Source of the DNA: Nioella sp965215655
GTDB lineage: Bacteria; Pseudomonadota; Alphaproteobacteria; Rhodobacterales; Rhodobacteraceae
Length of the DNA: 64,000 bases
Direction: 5' to 3'
Assembly: GCF_965215655.1 (NCBI RefSeq)
Contig: NZ_OZ244111.1
Location: 3,224,001 to 3,288,000, forward strand
The position numbers and the translations under genes are program-made. Shown in pieces: positions 8,667-16,175 of the stretch. A model generated the notes under the pieces. The model was not told the DNA's origin, searched no databases, and saw nothing but the letters and a program-made list of their open reading frames with translations. Position 1 is the stretch's first letter. Every line of letters starts with the position of its first letter.

Positions 8667-9330
8667 ATTCCTCTCCGTCTTTGTTCAATACGCGGATCAA
8701 TGGGGCCCCCGGCTGGCAGAGGCTGCCGTCGTCTCAGCGCGGATATCGCTGCTCGGCTTCGCCCTCGCGGCGGTGGTGGGGCTGGTTCTGGCGCTGATGC
8801 AGGACGCGTCCAGCGCGCTGCTGCGCGGGGTGGCGAAGGGCTACGTGATCTTCTTTCGCGGTGTGCCGGTGCTGGCGATCCTGTTCCTGATCTATTTCGG
8901 CCTGCCGGGCATCGGGGTAGTGTTCGATGCGGAACCGGCGGCGGTTGTCGGGCTTGGACTGGCCTTCGCGGCACAGATGGCCGAAGTGTACCGCGCCGGG
9001 TTGTCGGCCATTCCCAAGGGCCAGTGGGAGGCCGCGCGAAGCGTCGGCTTCCTGCCCGGACAGGTGCTGTTCCTGATCATCCTGCCGCAGGTGGCGCGCA
9101 TCGTTGCTGCGCCGGTGATCGTCACCTTCGTGGCGTTGCTGAAAGACAGCTCGCTCGCCTCGCTGATCACGGTGAACGAGCTTGTTCTGGAAGGCCGCGC
9201 GCTGGCGACGGAGTATTTCCTGCCGCTTCACATCTACATCTGGGTCGGCGTGATGTATTTTATCATCGCCTTCCCGCTGTCGATGCTTGCCAAGCTGCTG
9301 TCGCGGCGGGCCAGGTTGGGCACGCGCTGA
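8659..9330 (+). CDS. Amino acid ABC transporter permease
   Basis: A 223-aa second permease of the same transporter: hydrophobic segments, FFRGVPVLAILFLIYFGLPG, and an EAA-loop region (RAGLSAIPKGQWEAARSVGFLPGQV, then LPQVARIVAAPVI). I chose the ATG at 8659 (MFEFLS), which overlaps the upstream gene by 8 bases. The next gene starts 1 base after its stop, so the hydrolase at 9332 belongs to the same message. Confidence 0.9.
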   Translation: MFEFLSVFVQYADQWGPRLAEAAVVSARISLLGFALAAVVGLVLALMQDASSALLRGVAKGYVIFFRGVPVLAILFLIYFGLPGIGVVFDAEPAAVVGLGLAFAAQMAEVYRAGLSAIPKGQWEAARSVGFLPGQVLFLIILPQVARIVAAPVIVTFVALLKDSSLASLITVNELVLEGRALATEYFLPLHIYIWVGVMYFIIAFPLSMLAKLLSRRARLGTR

Positions 9331-9331
9331 A

Positions 9332-10042
9332 ATGCCCGTTGTTCAACTTCCTCCCCTGATCGGTGTGACCGTCGATCACCATGACGCAGAGCCTCCGAGC
9401 GAGGCCACCTACACAGTACGTCGAAACTATGTCGATGCGCTGAACGAGGCCGGAGCGGCCGCGATCCTGTTGCCCTTCGACCAGGCTGCGGTGCCCCGCT
9501 ACGCCGAACTCTGCGACGGGCTGCTCGTCACCGGGTCAATTCCGGGGCATCCCGGATCCACCGAACGGCAGATCTTCGACAAGGCAATGATCCGGGCTGT
9601 GATGGACCGGGAACGACCGGTGCTGGGAATCTGCAACGGCTTGCAGATGATGGGGCTGGTGCTTGGCGGCCGGGTGGTCGATGTCGCCGCGGGTCCGCAT
9701 GGCCCCGATCACGCGGGCGACTGCGTCGCCGAACGGCTGGCCCATGGCATCCGGATCGCGGATGACGGGCTTTTGCACCGGATCGGAAAGTCGGTCGGGG
9801 ACAAACCCGGACATTCCGTCAACAGCCTGCACAGGCAGGCACTCGACAGAAGCGGCGCATACACGGTCTGCGCCGAGGCAGATGACAAGGGAGTCGAAGC
9901 CATCGAACTGCCCGGCCACCCCTTCGCCCTTGGCGTCCAGTGGCACCCGGAATACCGCTTGACCGCATTGGACCGCGCAATCCTCGCTGCATTCGTCGCG
10001 GCCTGCCGCCCCGCGCGGGAGCCGACGCTGCACCCGGATTGA
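9332..10042 (+). CDS. Gamma-glutamyl-gamma-aminobutyrate hydrolase family protein (class I glutamine amidotransferase-like)
   Basis: A 236-aa peptidase C26-type hydrolase. The nucleophile is Cys101 in GICNGLQMM and the catalytic pair is His205/Glu207 in GVQWHPEYRL; HSVNSLHRQAL matches the PuuD-like subgroup. Such enzymes cleave gamma-glutamyl amides, as in putrescine/GABA catabolism. It is the last gene of the ABC operon, with the ATG 1 base after the permease stop, which suggests the imported ligand is a gamma-glutamylated compound or an amine degraded that way. That pathway link is inference. Confidence 0.82.
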   Translation: MPVVQLPPLIGVTVDHHDAEPPSEATYTVRRNYVDALNEAGAAAILLPFDQAAVPRYAELCDGLLVTGSIPGHPGSTERQIFDKAMIRAVMDRERPVLGICNGLQMMGLVLGGRVVDVAAGPHGPDHAGDCVAERLAHGIRIADDGLLHRIGKSVGDKPGHSVNSLHRQALDRSGAYTVCAEADDKGVEAIELPGHPFALGVQWHPEYRLTALDRAILAAFVAACRPAREPTLHPD

Positions 10043-10223
10043 AAGCGACGCTGATACGCAGGGAGGGGATTCTGCCCTGTGGAACCGAGGCGCGAAAATA
10101 GAAGGTTCGCCCGCGCGTAACCAGCCTTGGTATCGTGGCCATCCTTGCCCTCACTGTACCAGGGCGCGTATTTCGGCCTTCCCGAAAACCAGTATCGTTT
10201 TATATCAGCAGGTTAGCCGTGAA

Positions 10224-10238
10224 ATGGCGGAGACGAAG
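10224..10238. other. attL: left core repeat of tRNA-Ser-inserted island
   Basis: These 15 bases (ATGGCGGAGACGAAG) are identical to 34752-34766, which covers the CCA end and part of the acceptor/T arm of the tRNA-Ser gene. They mark the left boundary of the island; chromosomal-type genes end at 10042 and the P4-like integrase begins at 10393. No other copy was noticed in between. Confidence 0.8.
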
Positions 10239-10272
10239 TCCGTATGACTATGGTTCTTCTGGGGTTAACGCC

Positions 10273-10350
10273 GTTCGCAAGCGTTCAGGAAATATACGCA
10301 AAAACAATGCTCTAAATTCACGCCCCGCTCTTGCGGTTCGCAGGCGTTCA
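10273..10350. repeat. Imperfect direct repeat next to attL
   Basis: GTTCGCAAGCGTTCA (10273-10287) and GTTCGCAGGCGTTCA (10336-10350) differ at one base. Both lie between attL and the integrase start, where arm-type integrase or recombination-directionality-factor sites are expected. The role is inferred. Confidence 0.5.
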
Positions 10351-10363
10351 TCCTAAAGCGGTA

Positions 10364-10389
10364 TCAAGTGTGGGAACAAATGTGGGAAC
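10364..10389. promoter_or_regulatory. Repeated GTGGGAAC motif upstream of left integrase, also found at the island's right end
   Basis: TCAAGTGTGGGAAC (10364-10377) is followed by a second TGTGGGAAC (10381-10389) directly before the integrase ATG at 10393. The same 14 bases with the same second half-copy occur at 34672-34697 in the same orientation. The pairing suggests integrase arm-binding sites; binding itself is not shown. Confidence 0.55.
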
Positions 10390-10392
10390 AAT

Positions 10393-11568
10393 ATGTCTTT
10401 GAGCGCGCGGAAAGTGGAAACGGCTGCCCCCGGACGGCACGGCGATGGGCGGGGCCTGTTTCTCTACGTCAAAGCCTCTGGCGCACGGTCTTGGGTGCTG
10501 CGCTATCAGGTCATGGGCAAGCGGCACGATCTGGGGCTTGGGGCCTATCCCGAGGTGTCGCTGGCCATGGCGCGCGACCGGGCCTTGCAAGCGCGGCGCA
10601 TGATCCAAGAGGGTGAAGACCCGATTGCCAAGAAGCGGCAGGCCAAGCCCAAGACGTTCAAGGACGCCGCGCTCGAACTGATCGAAAGCAAGCGGCCCGG
10701 ATGGAAAAACGCCAAGCACGCGGCGCAATGGACCTCGACGCTTGAGGCCTATGTGTTCCCCAGCCTTGGGCGGATGCAGGTCGCGCGGATTGAGACGGCG
10801 GACGTGATGGGCGTCCTGAAACCGATCTGGACCGCCAAGCCCGAAACCGCCAACCGGGTGCGTCAGCGGATTGAGGCGGTGCTGGACTACGCTTCCGCGC
10901 TGGGCATCCGGACAGGCGAGAACCCGGCGCGCTGGCGTGGGCATCTTGACCACCTGCTTCCCAAACCGACCAAGGTGAAGGCGGTCAAACACCACCCGGC
11001 CTTGCCCCATGCCGAGATTGCCGAGTTCATGGCAGACCTGTCAGGCCGCACGGGCGTCGCAGCGCGGGCGCTGGCCTTCACCATCCTGACGGCAGCGCGG
11101 TCTGGCGAGACACGCGGCGCAACATGGGCTGAGATTGATCTGGACGCGAAGCTTTGGACGATCCCGGCGGGCAGGATGAAGGCGGGCAAGGAACACCGCG
11201 TTCCCCTGACACCAGAGGCACTCGCCTGCCTTGGCCCCAAGCGCGACCACGCGGCGCTGATCTTCGGAAGCGAAGCCAAACTAGGCAAGCCTATCTCTGA
11301 CATGAGCATGACCGCCGTGCTCCGTCGAATGGGGCGCGACACGATCACCGTGCACGGCTTCCGCTCGACCTTCCGCGATTGGGCGGGCGAGACCACGGGC
11401 TTCCCGCGTGAGGTGATCGAGGCGGCATTGGCACACGGGATCAAGGACAAGGCCGAAGCGGCCTATGCCCGGTCTGACCTATCCGACAAGCGGCGGAGGT
11501 TGATGGAGGCTTGGGCCAACCGTGCAACCGCAGCCACGTCGGGGCGAAATGTAGTGGCCATTTCCTAG
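10393..11568 (+). CDS. Tyrosine-type integrase, P4-like (DUF4102 arm-binding N-terminus)
   Basis: A 391-aa integrase with an arm-DNA-binding domain (about residues 1-85, including GLFLYVKASGARSWVLRYQV), a SAM-like core-binding domain (about 85-185) and a catalytic domain. The catalytic set is visible: Arg236 (TAARSGETRG), His321-xx-Arg324 (HGFRSTFRDW), His348 (ALAHGI) and nucleophile Tyr358. It is full length and looks active. It sits 155 bp inside attL and reads into the island. P4-type integrases typically insert into tRNA 3' ends, matching the tRNA-Ser repeat. Confidence 0.92.
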   Translation: MSLSARKVETAAPGRHGDGRGLFLYVKASGARSWVLRYQVMGKRHDLGLGAYPEVSLAMARDRALQARRMIQEGEDPIAKKRQAKPKTFKDAALELIESKRPGWKNAKHAAQWTSTLEAYVFPSLGRMQVARIETADVMGVLKPIWTAKPETANRVRQRIEAVLDYASALGIRTGENPARWRGHLDHLLPKPTKVKAVKHHPALPHAEIAEFMADLSGRTGVAARALAFTILTAARSGETRGATWAEIDLDAKLWTIPAGRMKAGKEHRVPLTPEALACLGPKRDHAALIFGSEAKLGKPISDMSMTAVLRRMGRDTITVHGFRSTFRDWAGETTGFPREVIEAALAHGIKDKAEAAYARSDLSDKRRRLMEAWANRATAATSGRNVVAIS

Positions 11569-12239
11569 CCCAAATAGGTAATGAACCACACCCAAAATAG
11601 TAGCCTGCAATTGGACATCCCAAGGAATGTTACGATCAAAAACACTCCAATGTAAAGGTACGCTCTTGTACCGAATGACATGACCCACTGATTTCCGCTC
11701 AGCCGCGCAAAGAGCGACTTGAAAACCGAGTATGGCCTTAGACCCGGCTTCCCTTCAACTTTCAGCCTGTTGAAAGCTCACACCTAGCGCATGTCTCGAA
11801 GGGCTAGCACACCGTCGTCGCCGCCGCGATCCGGCAGGCCTTCGATCAGCCCGACCGAAAGCATGCCGGGGAAACATGGCAACGCGTGCCCGCATCGCTT
11901 GGGCGAGCTTGCGCCATAATGTCGACTTCGAGCCGGCATGGGGGCAGAGCGTGACGGCGTAACGAAAGGATACGCTGCGATATACTTGGCTGGATGCGCA
12001 GCGTAGAGAGGTTGGCGAAAGGAGGCTGATGGCCGGAAAGGTCGAACACCCGCGTCCCCGGAACTCTGGAAAAAAAACGGCGCCTCGACGCCGAGTCTTT
12101 TATGAGGGCCAGGACGCGCGGATATCCATCATGGCGAGGGCCAACGTGCCACTATGCCGGATACGTTAGCGCACGACCTGTAATCGCCAGAAGCAACCGA
12201 CTTGCCAGCGGGGCGGGTCATACGTTTTGTACGTGAACC
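11569..12239. other. Gene-poor stretch with possible IS256 transposase remnant
   Basis: No intact gene is supported. At 11811-11895 the plus frame reads TVVAAAIRQAFDQPD, which closely resembles a block of IS256-family transposases, then drifts into stops; I treat it as a short remnant. The rest shows no recognisable coding sequence, and the 12166-12239 tail of the IS630 frame is not transposase-like. Confidence 0.4.
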
Positions 12240-12570
12240 CGACTCGGGACAGCAGGTTGGCGATGGAGGAATGATGCACCCGAACGACTTCTGCCTCGGC
12301 CAGCGCATCGCGCAACTCAAAGAGCGTGATGTCAGGGTCCTGCGCGACCAGTTCCTCGAGGAAAGCTTGGTGCGGCGCTAGCTTTCCCTTGCCTCGCGGC
12401 GGCCCCCGGGGCGCCGGTTTCGCATGGCCCTTGGTCCTCACCTGATGTGCCCACCTTGCGCCTGTGGCCGGCGAAACCTTCAGACGCAACGCCGCCGCCC
12501 GCCCGCTCAACCCTTCTTCAATGTATCTCTGAAACCGCGCCCGCAGCGCATCCGGCAAAGGTGCTGACAT
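12240..12570 (-). pseudogene. IS630-family transposase, N-terminal fragment
   Basis: From the ATG at 12570 (MSAPLPDALRARFQRYIEEG) the frame gives the IS630 helix-turn-helix region (LSGRAAALRLKVSPATGARW, then the Arg/Pro-rich linker PAPRGPPRGKGKLAPHQ and DITLFELRDALAEAEVV). Homology stops at about GFTYK, after which the frame runs into unrelated sequence to 12166. The DDE catalytic domain is missing, so this is a dead fragment. Confidence 0.72.
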
Positions 12571-12832
12571 GAACCATTCTCCCAAACAGGATGAATCACA
12601 TCTGACGCCTCAAGATTCAAGTTCAGACCGATACGCTCTAACAGAATGATTTAATAGGCATCAGTCCACTCAAAAAAATATCCTTCGATATTTTAACTTC
12701 TATAGAATTTATTTCTTCTCTTTTGCTCAACGAAGCCGCCGAGCTTCTGTGATAATCTAGGTTTGTGGTGTCAGTGGTCTTCGACGTGGCGCAGTGTGTC
12801 GCTTGCCAATAGGGGAAGAATACTTGCATAGT

Positions 12833-13327
12833 ATGGTCGGTAGTGGTGACAGAGTCGCCTCTAGCATATCTTTGTTTGAGCGAGTTGCAGCTTGCGAGAA
12901 ACCAATCGCGCTTCAGAGCACGTCAATCTACATTGTGTCCAAGAATGACTCTTTTATCTGGCACACGGCTCACTCGTTGGTTGGCGATTTCTCAAAGATT
13001 GTCTTTCATGATGCAGAGGATCCCTCGTTCACCATCTCCTTTTTCAGAGATGACTATGTCTTGGTTATCGACATCGATGTTTTCGAGTGCTTGGATGATG
13101 CCATTAATTGGCTGTTGAAGTTTCGCTCGATCAACTTGGGTGTGCCGATTGCCATCCTTTCAGACAAGTTCACTTATGATGACCTCACTTTACAGCGGAG
13201 CGCTATTGCCGATGTCAGCGTCAGAACGCCATGTACAGTAAAGTTTCTCAAGGCTGCAATTGTACAAGCTATTGAGAATAATATCATATACCGAAAACAG
13301 CTGTCCGACTCGTCGAACGCACAATAG
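12833..13327 (+). CDS. Receiver-like (pseudo-response-regulator) protein, function unknown
   Basis: A 164-aa cytoplasmic protein from the ATG at 12833; a GTG at 12794 would add 13 residues and neither start has a clear ribosome site. The C-terminal half follows a CheY-like rhythm: a hydrophobic strand ending in acidic residues (YVLVIDIDVF), a later strand AILSDKF, and CTVKFLKAAIVQAIENN where the conserved Lys and last helix would be. The N-terminal acidic pair is not obvious, so phosphorylation is uncertain. Base composition is more AT-rich than the flanks. It precedes a secreted protein by 6 bases, suggesting an operon. Confidence 0.6.
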   Translation: MVGSGDRVASSISLFERVAACEKPIALQSTSIYIVSKNDSFIWHTAHSLVGDFSKIVFHDAEDPSFTISFFRDDYVLVIDIDVFECLDDAINWLLKFRSINLGVPIAILSDKFTYDDLTLQRSAIADVSVRTPCTVKFLKAAIVQAIENNIIYRKQLSDSSNAQ

Positions 13328-13333
13328 GAAAGC

Positions 13334-13873
13334 ATGAATATGACCTCAAAGTCCCTCGTTGCCGTGTGCTTCGCGTTCTACACCTCTCTGTCTTGCGGCG
13401 TGTTTGCTCAGGATATGAGCCTGTCCGATACCCTATCGCTTGCGGAGCGGATTGGTCCTCACGACTATCGCGCAGTCAGAGCAGTTCAAACAAATTTGGC
13501 CTACTACAGTTTCTATTCCGGCCCAATAGATGGCGTGTGGGGGCCTCAGACTGAACTCGCAGTAGAATTGGCACTCCGTTCGGAGCGCCCCCAATTGTAC
13601 CAGATTGTTGAACACTCATCCAACAACGTGGTTTCTCTTGTGCCTATTTCGGTTCCAGTGTCCATTGTGTCATCTGACAGGTTCGTGACGCTGCCACATA
13701 TCAATCGTGTGGTTCCAGCGTACTATCATGTCGAAGGCCAGGGAAATGTGTGGCTCGATGTTGGCTATCTATCCAACGAAACTGCACAGCGCTATCAAAC
13801 CCTGTCTGTAGATCGGGTAGACGGCTACCGTGTTATTTCATCTACGGTTCGAGTTCCAGTTGTTCGTCACTAG
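13334..13873 (+). CDS. Secreted protein with peptidoglycan-binding-like repeat
   Basis: A 179-aa protein with a signal peptide (cleavage near CGVFAQD). Residues about 45-80 read like a PG_binding_1 motif: YRAVRAVQTNLAYYSFYSGP then IDGVWGPQTELAVELAL. The remaining C-terminal hundred residues are beta-rich, hydrophobic and unrecognised. The ATG at 13334 follows AGGAAAGC. It starts 6 bases after the receiver-like gene. A role in anchoring a surface structure to peptidoglycan would fit the neighbouring CsgG-type locus but is inference. Confidence 0.6.
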   Translation: MNMTSKSLVAVCFAFYTSLSCGVFAQDMSLSDTLSLAERIGPHDYRAVRAVQTNLAYYSFYSGPIDGVWGPQTELAVELALRSERPQLYQIVEHSSNNVVSLVPISVPVSIVSSDRFVTLPHINRVVPAYYHVEGQGNVWLDVGYLSNETAQRYQTLSVDRVDGYRVISSTVRVPVVRH

Positions 13874-13890
13874 GTAGTTAATCCCACGGT

Positions 13891-14944
13891 GGCGTTGTTG
13901 CAGAAAGACGGCCTGAGGCGTGACTTCCCCTTTCCCCTTTGAGCTTCAGGCCGCGCGGGCGATCTCGGCGGTGCCGAGGGCGTTGAAGCGGTTCATGAGA
14001 GCGACGCGGATGTGGATTTCGGCGGTTTGGCGGTCCGGGTCTCTCGCGGCGATGCGCTCGCCGAAGGACTTGAGGCAGCGCATCCTGGCCTCTACGCGGC
14101 TGCGGGCGTGGTATCCCGTCCACCGTTTCCAGAACGCCCTGCCATAGTGACGTGTGGCGCGCAGGGTTTCGTTGCGCGCCCGGGCAGCTGGGCAGTCGTC
14201 TTTCCATGGCCGACCGTTCTTGCGGATCGGGATGATCGCAGTGCCACCGTGTGCGATGATGGCGCTGTGGCAGCGGCGGGTGTCGTAGGCGCCGTCCGCG
14301 GTAACGGTGCCTATGTCTTCGTCGTCCGGGACCTGACCCAGCAGGTCCGGCAGGACGGGGCTGTCGCCTTTCCGGCTGGGGGTGAACTCGACCGCGCGGA
14401 TGTCGGAGGTGGCCGTATCCATCGCCAGATGCACCTTGCGCCATTGGCGTCGTCCCTGAACACCATGCTTCCGGGCTTGCCACGCGCCATCGCCGAGGAA
14501 CTTGATGCCGGTGCTGTCCACCAGCAGGTTCAGCGGCCCGCCAGCACGGCGATAGGGGATCTGCACCTTCAGGGTCTTCTGCCTGCGGCACAGGGTCGAG
14601 TAGTCCGAAACGGGCCAGTCCAGCCCGGCCAGGCGCAGCAGGCTGGCGACCATTCCTGCGGTCTGCCTGAGCGGCAGCTTGAACAGCACCTTGATCGACA
14701 GGCAGAACTGGATCGCCGCGTCCGAAAAGACGGGCGGACGCCCTGGGCGCCCTTCATGCGTCGCGTGCCAAGCCATCTCCTTGTCCAGCCAGATCAGCAG
14801 CGATCCACGCATGCGGAGCGCAGCGTTGTAGTAGAACCAGTACGTAGTGCGGTAGCGGACGGGAGCGGGTTTACTCATGCAGACCGTCTAACTGCATGGA
14901 TTCGTGATGTGAATCCTTTACTGCCAAAGTTCTGCATCAACGCC
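13891..14944 (-). mobile_element. IS5-family (IS903-type) insertion sequence, second type
   Basis: A 1,054-bp element with imperfect terminal inverted repeats beginning GGCGTTG(T/A)TGCAGAA. It carries one transposase on the minus strand. The flanking nonamers (TCCCACGGT left, GAGTCAGTA right) do not match, so the expected 9-bp target duplication is absent, pointing to a later adjacent deletion or recombination. Confidence 0.82.
13946..14878 (-). CDS. IS5-family transposase (IS903 group)
   Basis: A 310-aa DDE transposase, full length. DDE landmarks are LLVDSTGIKFLGDGAWQ, TVTADGAYDTRRCH and the C-terminal YHARSRVEARMRCLKSFGER with the catalytic Glu. It is clearly homologous to, but not the same as, the transposase of the 1,050-bp copies elsewhere in the island (for example LLRLAGLDWPVSDYSTLCRR here against LLRLAGLDWKVPDFSTLSRR there). 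Confidence 0.92.
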   Translation of the reverse strand: MSKPAPVRYRTTYWFYYNAALRMRGSLLIWLDKEMAWHATHEGRPGRPPVFSDAAIQFCLSIKVLFKLPLRQTAGMVASLLRLAGLDWPVSDYSTLCRRQKTLKVQIPYRRAGGPLNLLVDSTGIKFLGDGAWQARKHGVQGRRQWRKVHLAMDTATSDIRAVEFTPSRKGDSPVLPDLLGQVPDDEDIGTVTADGAYDTRRCHSAIIAHGGTAIIPIRKNGRPWKDDCPAARARNETLRATRHYGRAFWKRWTGYHARSRVEARMRCLKSFGERIAARDPDRQTAEIHIRVALMNRFNALGTAEIARAA

Positions 14945-15010
14945 GAGTCAGTAGCAACAGGTTGACGTGTCGAAAATCAACAAAATTGGTTGGCCACGCG
15001 GTTGAAAATA

Positions 15011-15691
15011 TCATAGACCAGTTATCTCACCAACTACGGAAGAGACACCTGACTGGATCGCGCCTGTGTTAGCTGCACCAATAGCAGTGGCTGTTATTTG
15101 ACTAACAGACCCGCTTACATTGGCAATCTGGTTTTCAACTCTACCGCGAACTGCTGCTTCATTGGCTGACATGTTCATTACCAACACAGCGCTTTCGAAA
15201 CTTCCCCCAAGTTGGCCTAGTTGCATTGACGATGCATTTGTCATTGTGGTGGCGACATGATCGAGCATCACGTTAGAACCGGTTTCTATTCCAGCACTGA
15301 TATCTTCAATCTGGTCCAATATAATCTGACCAGTATTGACGCCGCCAATCGCCAAGGCGTCTTCTTCGCCAACTTCGAATATAGCGACCGCACTAAGCGC
15401 TTCCGCAGCGTAAACTTCAGAGGTGATTTCTGGAATGGTTACCCCATAAATCGTGTTGCTGATGGTGCCATCGATCACGGCAAAAGCTGGATCGATTGAC
15501 AAAGGATGGAAAGTGGTTTCCGAAGCATTGACGAAGACGCCGTTCAACCTCGGATTGCTGAACGATGCCAGAACACGATCAAGGACTGTTTCAGCAGATG
15601 CAGCTCCCACACAAACGAACAGCAGCAGTGCGATTGGACATGCCACATGCTGACGAACTCGCCTTAAAGCTGTATACACTCGATATTTCAA
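15011..15691 (-). CDS. Secreted GAxNTG-motif protein, paralogue of the 17625-18341 product
   Basis: A 226-aa exported protein; the signal peptide ends near CVGAASAE (about residue 33). The mature N-terminus TVLDRVLASFSN parallels SVLERVLGQIDN of the 17625 gene. Shared landmarks in order are IDGTISNT, IGGVNTGQI, LGQLGGSFESAVLVMNMS and the end ATAIGAANTGAIQSGVSSVV. Ala, Ser, Thr, Asn and Gly dominate and there is no catalytic motif, as expected for a secreted structural or fibre protein. It is last in the minus-strand CsgG/HfaB-type locus. Substrate of that secretion channel by inference; HfaD-like or curlin-like are the closest ideas. Confidence 0.6.
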   Translation of the reverse strand: MKYRVYTALRRVRQHVACPIALLLFVCVGAASAETVLDRVLASFSNPRLNGVFVNASETTFHPLSIDPAFAVIDGTISNTIYGVTIPEITSEVYAAEALSAVAIFEVGEEDALAIGGVNTGQIILDQIEDISAGIETGSNVMLDHVATTMTNASSMQLGQLGGSFESAVLVMNMSANEAAVRGRVENQIANVSGSVSQITATAIGAANTGAIQSGVSSVVGEITGL

Positions 15692-16175
15692 GCCTTTGGC
15701 GCCTTTTGTTAAACCATCTTAGACATGGTTTGGATAGCCCTGCCCCACGTTTTTTACTAAATAATCAGACAGTTGCTGCATGGCCATGACCTCGCGTTTC
15801 ATCTCGTTTTTCAGTTTTGACAAGAATAGCACAACACCAGGTGCAACGCGATGCGATTTCAGCGACAATTCAGCCTTTTCTTAGCGCTGACAGGCCTGCA
15901 TCTTTCCAAAAAGTCGACCCGCTGGTTTCGGCCTGAAACCAACGGGTCTCCAGAGGGCTCTCACCGTGGAGCAGGAGCGCCCTCGGCTACCGTCGCATTG
16001 CAAAAATACAGCAGCCGGTTCTTCTATTCGAAGGTCCGGCGACGCGCCGTGTGCGCCCGAGCGCGCGCCGAACCTATCCTGGGCCTTGCCTGGGGGGCAA
16101 AACAGGCCCAGCTCCGCGCAATCGGGCAGTTGATTGCGCAGATTCTGTTCTAAATGATTATAATTTATATCACGA
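15692..16175. other. Intergenic region with strong hairpin between ATP-grasp gene and secreted paralogue
   Basis: About 480 bases without a supported gene. A hairpin with 14-base arms (15916-15929 GACCCGCTGGTTTC and 15935-15948) has one mismatch. The middle part (about 15880-16130) is GC-rich, unlike both AT-rich neighbours, and looks like inserted debris; a 100-codon minus frame there (15881-16183) has no recognisable protein. Confidence 0.5.

Noticed and set aside
10224..10238. A second tRNA gene at the left island boundary
   Set aside because: Only 15 bases match the tRNA 3' end; the rest of the tRNA is absent there.
14012..14965. A 317-codon plus-strand frame
   Set aside because: Antisense of the IS5-family transposase.
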